In this document: positions 39,750-51,700 of the stretch, piece by piece
Numbering within the stretch: the first letter of the stretch is position 1
Layout: the number at the start of each line of letters is the position of its first letter
DNA from: Oryza sativa Japonica Group
Lineage: Eukaryota; Streptophyta; Magnoliopsida; Poales; Poaceae
Direction of reading: 5' to 3'
DNA: 64,000 bases
NCBI RefSeq assembly: GCF_034140825.1
Contig: NC_089039.1
Coordinates: forward strand, 28,904,501-28,968,500
Notes under the pieces: generated by a model
The model's input: the letters and a program-made list of their open reading frames with translations, nothing else
The model's database searches: none
What the model was told of the DNA's origin: nothing
Translations under genes and position numbers: made by a program

Positions 39750-41357
39750 TTTGTGGGTTTTTTCCCTTTGTGTTTTCGGTTGCACCTGTGAGGTTAGCTG
39801 CAGCCGGTACTGCGAGGATTTTTACCGTACGTGTTCAGTTACAAGTGAGATCTATGCGCGTTAAATTGGTTACGTCTTCACCCGCCCTGCACACTGTAGA
39901 ATCTAGTAATAGTTTTGCATCAACACACCACATGTACCGGTGTTCTCGTTGTAAAAATCATCCATGCATACAGTACGCACCTTTGATAAAATGTTGCGTG
40001 ATCTGTATATGTGGCATTGAATTTGGACTGAACCCAATGCATTGTTTGTGTTATGGAATATTATCTTCTGGAATATAAGATCTATTTTGTTTTTTACCAA
40101 TCCAAATCGTAATAGAGACAAATCTCCTCCTATGACCCATATTTATAGAGGCAGGGTAAAACATATAAGATTGACCTGTACTGACATATCAGATCTATGA
40201 TAAAGAGAGAGTTTGTAATGTCCTTGAGATCAAAGAGAATGACGCATGTGTTTTATATCTCTCATGTCTTAATACTGCGGGAGGGATAGGGAATGGTGAT
40301 CTGCTAATAGACATGTTAGTTTATAACAGTTTGTACCCATCATATCCTGATATCCATATACCGCGTCCGCGTGACAAGTTGACAGCCCTGAACTTGAAGA
40401 CTTGTAACGCCATTCGTCTTTTGACTACCTTTGTAGTAGGAAGGATGATCCACACTCCACAGGAAGTCAAAGATTTCCGGTCAGTTGTTACACTGTCTAA
40501 CTATCTGCACCAGCTCCAGCTACAACTAGGCTACATTAGCTAGGAAGATGCGAGGAATCTATCACTCCCATGCCCAAAGGTTGCTTGTATGATTGTGTCC
40601 AAAATGATAAAGTTAGCAGCAGAGCAAGATGTACTCATACAGAATCTTACAGCTGCCCTGTAACATAAACAATTGTGGGTAATCACTAATCAGCTATCAC
40701 ACACCGTACCAGGAGGGTTTGGTGATGTATAATGTTGGCAGTATTTCACAAAATGATTGCATCAGGCTGTGATGGCTTGATGTTCACAAGCCCCTTTCTC
40801 TCTTTTTTTTTTTTGATTCTGTCAGGTCAACTTACTGGTGGGTGGGTTGCATTCTGTCAATGGCAAGACAGTTTCATGTACAGTACTGTTTTGAATACTC
40901 TTCACTTCCTACATGTCATAGCAACTATCATGGGGAGCATATCAGATACCGAAAATAGTTTTTTTTTCTAAATGTAGTTTACTTAAATCTTTTAAGCCTG
41001 CAGGTGGAAAAAAAGCCATAGAAATACATGACAAACAAAGAAGAAAAAAGAGCGAAGCAAGCCAAAACAGGTCAATCATCATATCTTTTTGGGGGTCTCT
41101 TCATTGCTACTACTCGTCGATACTGGTGAAATATTTACATCAGGGAACATCAAACATGGATGAACGAGCCGAGCTGGTTCTTCATTGATAAACAGAAGGG
41201 ATGAACAGGGAATTTACATCAGAGGGCTACACAAACCAAAGGTCTTAAGCATGCTAGCTCCATAACCAGTTTGCTTACGTACCTTAAAACAAATGTAATC
41301 GAATTACACGAGATGTAGCCGTCAATCTGCAGATACAACTCCAGCGTGCTCCATCCG
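39750..41357. other. Intergenic stretch with one unrecognised 76-aa ORF
   Basis: An ORF at 40313-40543 (+) reads MLVYNSLYPSYPDIHIPRPR.. and ends ..YLHQLQLQLGYIS. Its composition is protein-like but no domain is recognised and there are no clear splice sites. The 3' part (41100-41357) is probably the 3' UTR of the Raf-like kinase. Confidence 0.3.
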
Positions 41358-44300
41358 TCACGGACCCCTGTACTGCCTGAAGCATGAAAGGCATCCTTGT
41401 CGCTGATCTACAGGGATCATGCCTCCACCCTTCGAAGTATCGATCGCCTCCAACATAGACACCACCTCGGCCATCTCAGGTCGCTTGTCAGGGTTCGCAT
41501 CCCAGCAGCGTTTCATCACGTTTGCCAGAGAACTTGGACAGCAGCGTGGCATCTCAGGCCTTAAATTCTAATCAAACAAGGATTGTAGCACACATTAAAT
41601 CAAATCAGCAGCTAGACAGAAAGCAGAAAATAAGCCAGCTAGAAAAGAGGGTTTTACCTGACGAACAACAGCAGACGTGACCTCTGAGAAGCTCAAATCT
41701 GGATATGGCATATCACAGCAGTATATCTCCCATAAACAAATCCCAAAGCTATAAACATCGCATTTCCTGTTGTATGGACTGCCGTTGAGAACCTGCATAT
41801 CACATGCCAATATAAGGCATATAACATGCAAGGTAGTAACTTACATACACAATAAATATCAAATACCCTTCCTAGGCCCGAGGTACACACAACTGTTTGA
41901 TGCAAAAAAAATTGACATTTTTTCTTAATTAATTATGTGCTGCAATTAGACAAGTAGTGGCAAAGAGGAAATGAAGAAACTGAGGAAAAAACAATGAGCA
42001 GTCCATGTCAAAGATCGGATACCTCAGGAGCCATGTAACCAAGGGTGCCTGTTTCCCCTGTCATATCACTGGGATTTGAAGCCTCAAGCCGAGCAACACC
42101 AAAATCAGCAATTTTCACAGTTCTTGTCTTGTCAAGAAGCATATTTTCAGTCTTTACATCACGGTGCACGATCTTCTTTGAGTGAAGATAACTTAACCTA
42201 TTGAATAGTTAAATGTCAAAACTATTCCAATCAATTAGAGCTTTTTTTTTTGAGGGACAATCAATTAGAGTTTTGAAGGATAAAGAGTGAGTGAAATAGT
42301 TAAAAGCCCCAGAAGAAAAACTGGCAAATGATCAAATTGATGCTTACCCCCTGGCAAGGTCAAGAGCTATCTGAACCACAACTTTAAAAGCTAACTTCTT
42401 TCTCCTATTCTTTATCAGAAATCCTTTTAGTGAACCCCCAGCAAGGTACTCCACAACAACACAGCAGATATTACTTGGCATGGCAAGATGTCCGCTTTCT
42501 GTTTGAATATCTAGATCCCTGGCGCCCATTATAGCCCCTATAAACTGTATATAGAATTTCAACCTGTTGTTAGGGTACATGACAAATAGATAGACAACAG
42601 AAGAAATATGAAAAGACATATACTTTGACATTATAAGCTATGCTTCAAGCACTGCGAATGCTAGGTCATTTGATTTTGGTGCAACAAATCCAAACCTCGA
42701 TACATGTAAGGACTTCGTTTTTTTGCTGAACAATTTAACAGCTGCTATGAATTATATACCACAGGTAGCAGAGTAGATAAGACGATAAGGCTGTTATCCA
42801 GTTGGTAATGCCACTACACAGACATCACTTTCAATATTTAGTTAAGGACGCTAGTGTTACTCACATTGACACATAGACACTGATCAAATATATGATTCTA
42901 ATGCACTTGATATGGCATTTAAGCATTTAGGCATTTAGAAATTTAGTCAGATATAAGTATGCCAGTTATGTATAAATCTGTTCTGATTTCATGCATTTTA
43001 TGGTCGAGGGAACTGTAATTAACCCAAAATAATTGAAAGAAGCATGACTTGTTGAAATAAATAGTACCTTTGTAACATTTGGATGGTCCAGCTTATGCCA
43101 GACAGAGACCTCTTGTGAAAAAGCTGCTCTTAGTGCTGCGATGTCTTGTTCGGACCTATGCCCATCCTCTCCCCAGTCAAGTAATTTCACTGGAGAATAA
43201 TATGAATCAATGAATTATTTTGAAAAGAGGTGTTTGTAATGAGAACATACAATTTCCCATTGGAAACTGTCAAATAAAAACAAGATTTGAGAATTGATCT
43301 AAGCAAAGGTGCCAAGGTTGGGAGAGGAGCAGGGGGTACCACCATTACACCATCAAATTGTCCCTTCTCTTTTGGTAAGGGCACACAAAGACAATTTCGG
43401 TCTTAGGAAGATCCACTTTTTGTAGGGGAATTAAATTGATGGGCTTTTCCAAAAAAAAAAATGCAAAATGATGGAATCCATGCTGATATGGGGGAATGGA
43501 CGAAAGATAGCTAACAATCCCTGGGGAATATGTTTCTCAAAAATAGAATGTGAACATCCTATAAACTATGCATGTACAACAACTAATCATCAACCAATTG
43601 CTTATAGACATGCTCAGGTCCGATAGATGAATCATCAAAAGGGATTCTTTTTGTGCTGTTGCCGTGTCATGAGTTTGCATCGATGGATAATCTCAATCTG
43701 GTGAAAAAGTACACAAACTTATAGGTTGCACATCCCTCCATACTAAAAGGTCGACATTTTCGGCTTTCTTTGGAACCGCAAAGCAACTTTACCATGAAAT
43801 TCCTAGCCAGGGATCACAAGAACCATGGCCAAGTGAACTGCTGATGAGCGAGGGCACGTCAAAAGCCGCCCAATCCAACCGATGTCACGGGGAACACCAT
43901 GAAAAGCCAAAAGGGGCAGCGGCATCAACTCCCGCAATTTACTAAAAGGGGTAAAGAAAAGGAGCACCCAAGAGGCCAAGACAGTGACCGGCGGTTCCAC
44001 TCGCCGTCAGCGCCGCATTGGCAGCGCGATTTCGTCGAACACCGTACGGGCGCAAGCGAGTGCATGGATATCGCGGTGGTTGGTATCAAGTAAAAAAACT
44101 GGGAGAAATGGCGCGCGCGGGCGGGCGCACCTGCGACGTCGTGGCCGTCGTAGACGCCGCGGTGGACGGTGCCGAAGGTGCCGCGGGCGATGACCCCCCT
44201 GACGACGAGCTTGGCGGGGTCGATCTCCCACTCCTCCCTCCGCTGCCTGCGGTTCTGCGAGTAGTGCGCGGCGGCGAGCGCGGGCGGCTTGCTGCCACGC

Positions 44301-44437
44301 TGGTCGGCGGCCGCCTCCTCCTTGCGCTTCTCCATGGTCCACGCGCGGCTCAGGTGGCGCTCCAGCTGCTCGTCCAGGCTCTTGAGGTCGATCTGGTCTG
44401 CCCGCACGAACCCTCCATCGCCGCCGCCCTCCTTCAT
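41358..44437 (-). CDS. Raf-like MAPKKK (group C), dual-specificity-type kinase, 381 aa
   Basis: Cytosolic protein kinase of the plant Raf-like C group (Arabidopsis ATMRK1/At3g22750 relatives). Exons: 44437-44131, 43189-43068, 42544-42348, 42197-42023, 41792-41658, 41567-41358; all GT-AG and in phase. Residues 1-80 are a short leader containing [19 protein letters not shown]. The kinase domain follows: G-loop [15 protein letters not shown], catalytic Lys104 in [16 protein letters not shown] with Asp222, DFGVAR with Asp240, [10 protein letters not shown], and C-lobe [13 protein letters not shown] and [12 protein letters not shown]. The C-terminus ends CFRQYRGP. The ATG at 44437 was preferred because the 14 upstream in-frame codons are a Pro run from a ccaccaccac repeat. 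Confidence 0.93.
42228..42270. repeat. Micro poly(A) insertion (minus) with 13-bp target duplication in kinase intron
   Basis: The word caatcaattagag is at 42228-42240 and 42258-42270. The insert reads, on the minus strand, tccctcaaaaaaaaaaag. Confidence 0.8.
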
Positions 44438-44835
44438 CCCGCCGTGTGGTGGTGGTGGTGGTGGTGAGCAACAGAGCAAGTGAGCAAGCGAGCGAGCAGT
44501 GGCTAGGCTAGGCTAGGAGAGGAGGAGGGGGGAAGAGAGTGGCGAGGCGGAGTGGCATGTGAGCACATGGGCTGCCGAGGCAGGCAGCGGCCGGGGAGGG
44601 GGAGGGGGAGGGAGACGGGAGGGAGACGGGGTGGGCTCGTGCCGTCGTGTCGTGTCGTGTCGTGTCGCGTCGCGCGCGAGGGGCCCAGCCCAGCGCGCGC
44701 CCAGCGGCGCGTGGTTTTCCGCGGTTTTTCCCCCTCGTCTTCTTCTTCTTCGACGTTCGTTTCTCGCTGCTGCTGCGTCGTGTGGTGGCCGGTGTTGTTT
44801 GGGCGGGGGATCGATCGCCGTCTCGGCTCGCGGTG

Positions 44836-44848
44836 GTGTATTTATACC
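44836..44848 (-). promoter_or_regulatory. TATA box of the Raf-like kinase
   Basis: The minus strand reads ggTATAAATAcacc, a full TATA consensus, about 400 bp upstream of the ATG. This would give a GC-rich 5' UTR of roughly 370 bp, which holds cgtgt pentamer repeats at 44645-44670. Confidence 0.5.
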
Positions 44849-44864
44849 GGCGTGAGGGCGGGAT

Positions 44865-45020
44865 TGAGGCGTATGGATTTCATTTCGAGGGCAGCTCTAC
44901 TTGCGGTTTTAAATACTTTTTGATCCTTAAAAAATACTATATAAATTATGGATTGAGGCGTATGGAATTGATTTCTGCACTTAAAAAATTAAAACCAATT
45001 ATTATATAAATTATGGTAAA
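44865..45020. repeat. Imperfect 88-bp direct repeat
   Basis: The block gattgaggcgtatgga .. tataaattatgg is present twice in succession from 44864 and 44952. Confidence 0.6.
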
Positions 45021-45423
45021 ATGTATACGAATTATAAAATTGCGGCTTGATTAAAAGCAATAAAACTGCTTAGAGTACCAGCCTGAGGGCTAAGGCAATT
45101 TCCAACATAGGACAGCTAGAGCACGGGATACTGTGATATGAATCCAGCTAATTAAATTTCTCCCAGTAAAATAGGTCTTTCCCACCGTGCACTAGGCTCC
45201 CTGTCTGATACAAGATTCCTCCTTGGTATCGTGTATCCCGCATCCTAGCCGAAGCAATTGTGGTAGCTTCCACGCATATGTGACACGCAGTTGTGCTCAC
45301 TGACTCCTCTCGTGGATCACATCAACAGTAGGAAAAGGAGGAAGTGTGTCGAGGGGAGGAACGGGGGACAAGAGAGGAGCCAGAGGTAAATGGCTCACCC
45401 ACCGGCCAGGCGGGTGACAACCT

Positions 45424-45650
45424 ACGCTCTCTCCTCATGGTATGACACCTGATATATATGGGTATCGGATGGTACCTGGGTACCAAGCCTGATACCACGA
45501 GATATCATGGACGCTCTCTCCTCATGGCATGACACCTGATACATATGGGTATCGGATGGTACCTGGGTACCAAGCCTGATACCACGAGATATCATGGATG
45601 ATACCCGAGGTATTAGGCTTGATACTTGGTATCAGTTGCAGATGTGTACC
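45424..45650. repeat. 87-bp direct repeat with TATC/GATA words
   Basis: A block starting acgctctctcctcatgg and ending gagatatcatgg occurs at 45424 and again at 45511 with only a few differences. Each copy holds ggtatcgga, ggtacctgggtacc and cctgatacc. It recalls the GTATC array at 33.4 kb and may be part of a related element whose ends were not found. Confidence 0.75.
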
Positions 45651-45659
45651 TGCAGACAA

Positions 45660-47312
45660 CACAGACGAGCAGTGAAGAGCTAGCTAGGAGCACGACGCGA
45701 CAACCTCGAGACCTTGTCGCTGGTGCCCTGGGCCTCGTCCCCTCATCTTTGCATCTTCCCTTTTCTCCCTCCCCAGCGATCACAATGCCGACCTTGTTGT
45801 CGTAGTTGCCTTCGTCTTTGCTGACCTCACCGATTCCGACGGTCTCATGATCTCACCGGTCTCCACACTCTCACTGATGCCCTCCAATCTAGTTTAGGAA
45901 GGGCGACAACGCCGATTAGTTCTCTGGCAACTGGAGATGGGATCGCAGGACGGGAGGGAGGACGACGACGACGACTATGGGGCAGAGGAGTCGAGGAAGG
46001 GAGGGAGGAGGAGGACTGTGACTGGCTCAGAGAAAGTGGGGGAGGGGGGGAGAAAATGGATCTTGAAAACAATTGGGTTGTATATTTGTCCCGTAGCCTG
46101 CAAGAGACATTGTTTCGTAGTTTTTCACTTTCCAATACTAGTATATTGTTTTCTTTGAAGTTGGGTATCGATATGGGTTACAAGGTCATGTTCTTTATAC
46201 ACGACTACAGTTTTTGTCCCTAGATTTGCTCGAGGATCTGAACCGTCTATTCTAACCTGACCGATCCTATGGCTCCGAAAGAACAGCCATGTTGGGTCAC
46301 CTGGACGGCTAGATCCTGAGATTGAACGGACCTCAATAGCCTGAACTGAAACACAATTAACCAGAGATAAGGGGAGTTTCTAAAAATATTGATGAGGTGG
46401 CAAGCTAATCTTTCACCGATCCTACGGTGTTTAGGGAGATCTATATTATAGGCATTTATATGGATGGTTTAAACATTAGATAGTATAATTATCCACGATA
46501 GTTTAGAATAAGATATCCAAGCAATATCGATGTAAAAAGTTTTTAAAGAAGTTATAGTTGAAGAACCGTGGTATACATAATTCATAACTTCGTAAACTAA
46601 AAAAAAAAGACATGATCTAAATGGTTTTTGACTCTTAAATACGGGATATGCACGAACTTGATACAAGTACTACGTACTACTATATTAGCTTTAATCCGCT
46701 GAAGAATTATGTTTATATAAGGGACCTATATGTACATGTATGAGGACCAAGATAATTACATGTTTGCTCGAAGGATGTTTCTCGTAAATGATCACGACTG
46801 ATGCAAAGTTCAACAAAGAAAAAGAAAAGAAAAGGAGTATTGAAACCACCAATCACTAGTGAGGAGGCAAGTCAAAGATAAGCACTACTGAGCAATTAGA
46901 AACAGCTAGGAGTATGTTGGAAAACATGAGCCACATTATTATCATCCTTGACGACAAAAATGAACAAAAACAAAAAAAAAAGAGATTAAATACCACTCTC
47001 CCCGTCCAGCTTGCTTTTGCCTGATGGGCAGGGAGATCGTCGATTTTCCAGTAGCTCCCATCCATCCTGCTCACGGGTTGGATTTGGCTACTGCTGTGGA
47101 TAACGTTTCTTGTGATCCTTAGCTTTGCTTTGTCGTTTGACATCTACATCACTTTTCATTAATATGGTTTATTATATGCTAGTAGTAGCTTTCTTGCCTA
47201 CGTAATTGACGCTCTCTCTCGGTCCACGGCACGGTGCGTACGTGTTTTGTCGCCATTGAGAAATCGGCGACGTTTGGGCCGTGCGCCCGTGGCGTTTTCA
47301 AGCCTAATAATC
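45660..47312. other. Intergenic stretch, no gene recognised
   Basis: Short ORFs on both strands have no recognised domain. The stretch has a GC-rich part (45660-46060) and then AT-rich sequence. Confidence 0.4.
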
Positions 47313-47359
47313 AGTGAGGTGTTGAAGTTTCGTTCAAAAAAATAAGTGAAGTGTTGAAG
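47313..47359. repeat. Micro poly(A) insertion with 15-bp target duplication
   Basis: The words agtgaggtgttgaag (47313-47327) and agtgaagtgttgaag (47345-47359) flank a 17-nt insert, tttcgttcaaaaaaata. Confidence 0.75.
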
Positions 47360-47561
47360 AAACTGGCAATGGCAACTCTCCGTATCTCGTGCGGCTACTA
47401 CTTGACCAGTGCTATTTTGGCTGTATGAGATATCCTGGTACTATGATACCGTATGAATCTACCAAACAGTGAGATCTATCGAGATAAATCTCTTATATTT
47501 TAAGATGGATAAAGTATATACCACTGGATCTTTCAAAAATCATATGCTACTGATATACCCT

Positions 47562-47772
47562 CTCCATCTCAAAATACAACAAACTTTAGAAAATAGTATA
47601 TACTAAGAAGAAAGGTAAAAGGACATAGTAAAAAAGAAAACATTTTTACCTTCTCAAAGATGAGTAAGGTGTATGCCAGTAGTTTATTGGCAAATATTAC
47701 CTCCCACGTTATTATATTTAAAATAAAATTTAAACTCTATAACTTGCTATATTTTTTATATGTTGAGATGAA
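47562..47772. mobile_element. Possible Stowaway-like MITE
   Basis: Left end accctctccatctcaaaatac and right end gttgagatgaaagtagta are loosely inverted. The family assignment is tentative. Confidence 0.35.
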
Positions 47773-47794
47773 AGTAGTATGCATGTATGATCTA

Positions 47795-47867
47795 CTCCCT
47801 CCGTTCCAAAATATAATATTTTTTTTGGTATCTAAGTAAAATTTGCTATATTTTAGGATGAAGGGTG
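47795..47867. mobile_element. Short Stowaway MITE derivative (~73 bp)
   Basis: It starts ctccctccgttccaaaatata and ends tatattttaggatgaagggtg, with TA on both sides. Confidence 0.6.
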
Positions 47868-48711
47868 TATACTGTATCGTTATCATCCCAAGACTGCCTC
47901 GCTTACACGATGGGCTACGCTTTTGTCTCTTTCGTCGTGCTTCTACTAATAAAAGATAAACAATTTAAGAAGATAAAAGATCATGCTACTTTCAAAGATG
48001 TGACACGTGATTGGTTTGTGATTTTGTACACGCTCAGCAATTAAACTGTTTGTGCATTGATAAATCTATTTTATTTAAATTACCTTGTTCCGGATGGAGG
48101 TACTATAGGCTTCCTAGGTGCCATGCTATGGATCTATGGTCACCAACTCACAAAGGACTTCTCTTTTGCCCCCTACTGACTGCTGCATAAGATTTTTTTT
48201 CCCAACTGAAATGAAAGTGACATCAGACAACAAAATCATCAACTGGATGGAGAAACTATCAATCCCGGCAAAGTAACAGTTGGAGACCGATAGTAAGTAA
48301 ACTTTTCACCGCAAAACATGTAATAAAACAGGCAACATGTTGCAGACACCATTGTCCAAAAAATGAAATGCAAATTGATTACGTACCTCAAATAGACTTG
48401 GATAGTTCTGGTCCGTGTTTGTGAAGTGCAGAAGAGTAGACCGAACCATATGGTCTATTAATTAATTCAACACGCTCAATAATAACTTCAACTTGATTGC
48501 CCACATTCTTCTATAATCTACGGAGTTGATGGCTACACTTCCAAGGTGAGATATCACTAAGTTTCAACCTAGACATTCTTCACGACAAAACTTGTACATC
48601 ATAATGGACCAACTGTCTTGCAAAGTTGAAACAGACCTACGTTTGATGATGCCTTTCAGATGTACCGGGTGAAGTTCTTTTGAGCAAAGGATTGACCAAA
48701 AACGGCCACTG

Positions 48712-51700
48712 CTAGAATATCTTGCTGATAGGCTTCAACTCTGTAGGTAAATGATCATAGTTGCCCGAATCAACCTCTGCCTGGAACATGGGCCGCTTCC
48801 CGTACTCTCGCAAAACACCTGGTGCCAAGTGCTCCTTGCTTGGTGTTAGCATTACATAGTTTGGATCAGCCCTTTGGTAACTGCATTTTGTTAAGAACAA
48901 CGAACAAAGTGTACTCGATTAATAGCCAATGCACCGTTTCTAATAACTAGAATAGATGAACATAAATCTCGAACAGACATAATACAAATACAAGAAACAA
49001 ATAATAGAACCTTGGCTGTCTAAGATCCTCAACACGAATTCCAAATCCATATGATCTTGTCCCCTTCAAATGATCGTTCACAGCTGCAAGCGCAAATTGA
49101 TGTCAATGCAGTCAGTGAACAACTAAGGCTGAGTTATTTCCCCAAGGTTCCCCAACTCCCCTCTCTCGTTTTCCACGCGCACGCTTTTCAAACTGTTAAA
49201 CAGTGCATTTTTTGCAAAAAGTTTCTATATGAAAGTTGCTTTAAAAAAATCAAATTAATCCATTTTTGAAAAAAAAAATGCTAATACTCAATTAATCACG
49301 CGTTAATGGACCGCCGTTTTCCGTGCGTGAGAGAAGTGTTCCCAACCGGAACTAGCGAACACACCCTAAATGTCCTTTTAAAACAAATTATTGATAGTTT
49401 GGAGCAATCTCACTAGTAACTTTCTCCATGTTCTATGGGTTCAATTATTCTACTTCACCAGAATACAAATTTAACAATGGACCAAGCACTGCAGAATCAG
49501 TTGGTCTCAATAATCAATATTTGACTTTTTTTTCCATAGGGAAAAAGTGGATACATCCTTTTTCCAGATATAATAGCTGGCCTAGTTTTGTTATTTGTAT
49601 GCAGAAGTATTTGCAAGGTACACACCTGTGACACTAAATGTGAAGGATGGTCTCCACCATGACTTGAATGCCAAAGCTACAGAAGACTTGGAAGGACCTA
49701 GCTTTCCCTATTAAGAAGAAGAGAGCAATCAATATTAAAAACAAGTAAAGTAATGTTGTATCCTAAACTCTAAAGATACGGGCACTGCATATGCTCAATG
49801 TGTTCCCATCTTTTCTTGCATCATATTCATATTCACAATGATTGCTTCTACAAGGCGCAAAATAATCCAACATAAAATGGCAAAATTCCATCCATGGAGC
49901 AACGTACAGAAAAGGGCAAAACTATTCTGTAGGTTGGGTTGAATTCTTGCACTAGGTAGAACCCCTCATGGCCTCATCGTCCTATTTAATACATCTCCAT
50001 AGTTTCTTAAATCATTAAGATGGGATATGCAAATTGTATGGTACAAGGTGTGCATGCTATGGTTGTACATCCTCTCTAAAAGACTAGAGACCTAATTGAT
50101 GAAAATGAATGGATCTACTTAACCTTGAATAGGAAGTTCTTATTAGCTTGCCAACTTGCTGCAAACTGAAACAAGGAATTGTTGGCACTCTCTGATGGTT
50201 TATCTTTATCAATCCTATCAACGGTGTGAAATGGAGTTAGTTAGCTGATATGTGAATAACATAGTGATAGTTATTTAAGGATTACCTTGTAGCCAATTCA
50301 AGCCCAAAATCAATGTAGTTTGTGATTCCAACAATCTGATCATCTTCAAAAGGGTTTTTAACCTGGTAGATACAATCAGCACAAAGTCTCAACAAGCTTC
50401 AAGTTTAAAAACTTGTGGCGTACCATAAACGACTCAACAGTGGATGAGTGGAAGATATCATGACTGTAAGTATTTTTTCTGTTAATTGGTTAAAGATAGG
50501 CTTTTCTGCATATTATAAAAAGCTGGAGTAGCAGATATTTATCCAACCTATCATAAAATTGATGCCATGCAACCGATACCAGGAAACTATGAAACTGAGG
50601 AATCAAGGATCCACATAAATTAATAGATTCTGAACTAATACTAGAAAATTTTGATTAAGCTAAAAAATTGATGTTCTTAATAGTTTTCAGCATCAAGAAG
50701 ATTTCATGAACTATAGTGAAAGAGAACCACTCTTACCCTTCTTTGAACAACCATGTGTTGATAGAACGATGCAATGAACTGCACATCAAGGAAAACAAAA
50801 TGTTGTTACACACGAGTCTCGATGAAGGTCACACTAGCTAGAGATGTCACCAATCAATGATTATTTCATATGTGCTAGTGTTGTACTTCCTCCATCTACT
50901 TTTGATAGTCATATTTCATCTTGGCACACAGACCAAGGATAAGTAATTCTACCTATCATTCATTTAAACATGCTACTAGTCATTCCTCGTAAACAAGCGA
51001 TTCATTAATATTTACATTTCTCGATGCCCATGTAGCCAACCTTTGTGGAAGAATGGAGAGTCACACATTAAATCAGAGAAAGTTATTAAGATAATAGGTT
51101 GTTGGATTGAAATATGCCCATCAAATTTTTTTTTTTTAGATTTGGAAATATGCCTATCAAAAGTAGATGGAGGGAGTACTTCCTTATTCTTTTATCCACT
51201 AATAATAAAATAAAATAAAATAATAATAATACCCAAAAGAAAGAAACACATAAGCATCCAGCTTGTTTCTTGACACAGTTCATGTGATTAATTATAAAAT
51301 TCTTGAATATATGAAGGATTTCTTTTATTACAAGAAACACATACTGTAAGAGCTGCAACATTTCAAGTACTCCATTTAAAATTACTAGTCCAACTCTAAT
51401 TATAATATGCACCTAGATCAAGGGAGAAGTAATTGGATAAAGAGAACTTTAGAGAGAAAAATAGCATGGACGTATTTATAAAGCCACATTTAAAGTTTGC
51501 CTCAAAGACCACATACAACTATCCATCACTCCATCAGAGATGGTAAATTGTCTATACTCTGTACCATTGTTAAGAGATCATAGCAAATACAAGCTAATTA
51601 ACTGGGTGAAGCTTCCTAAATGAGAAAAGAGAACAATTGCCACAAACCTCTGTACTTCTGGCAAGCTCTAGAGAAAAAATGAAGGAAGGACTGAGTGGGC

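Noticed and set aside
46856-47143. 95-aa minus-strand ORF
   Set aside because: It has no recognisable domain, a low-complexity Phe/Cys run from an A/C-rich stretch, and no splice or neighbour support.
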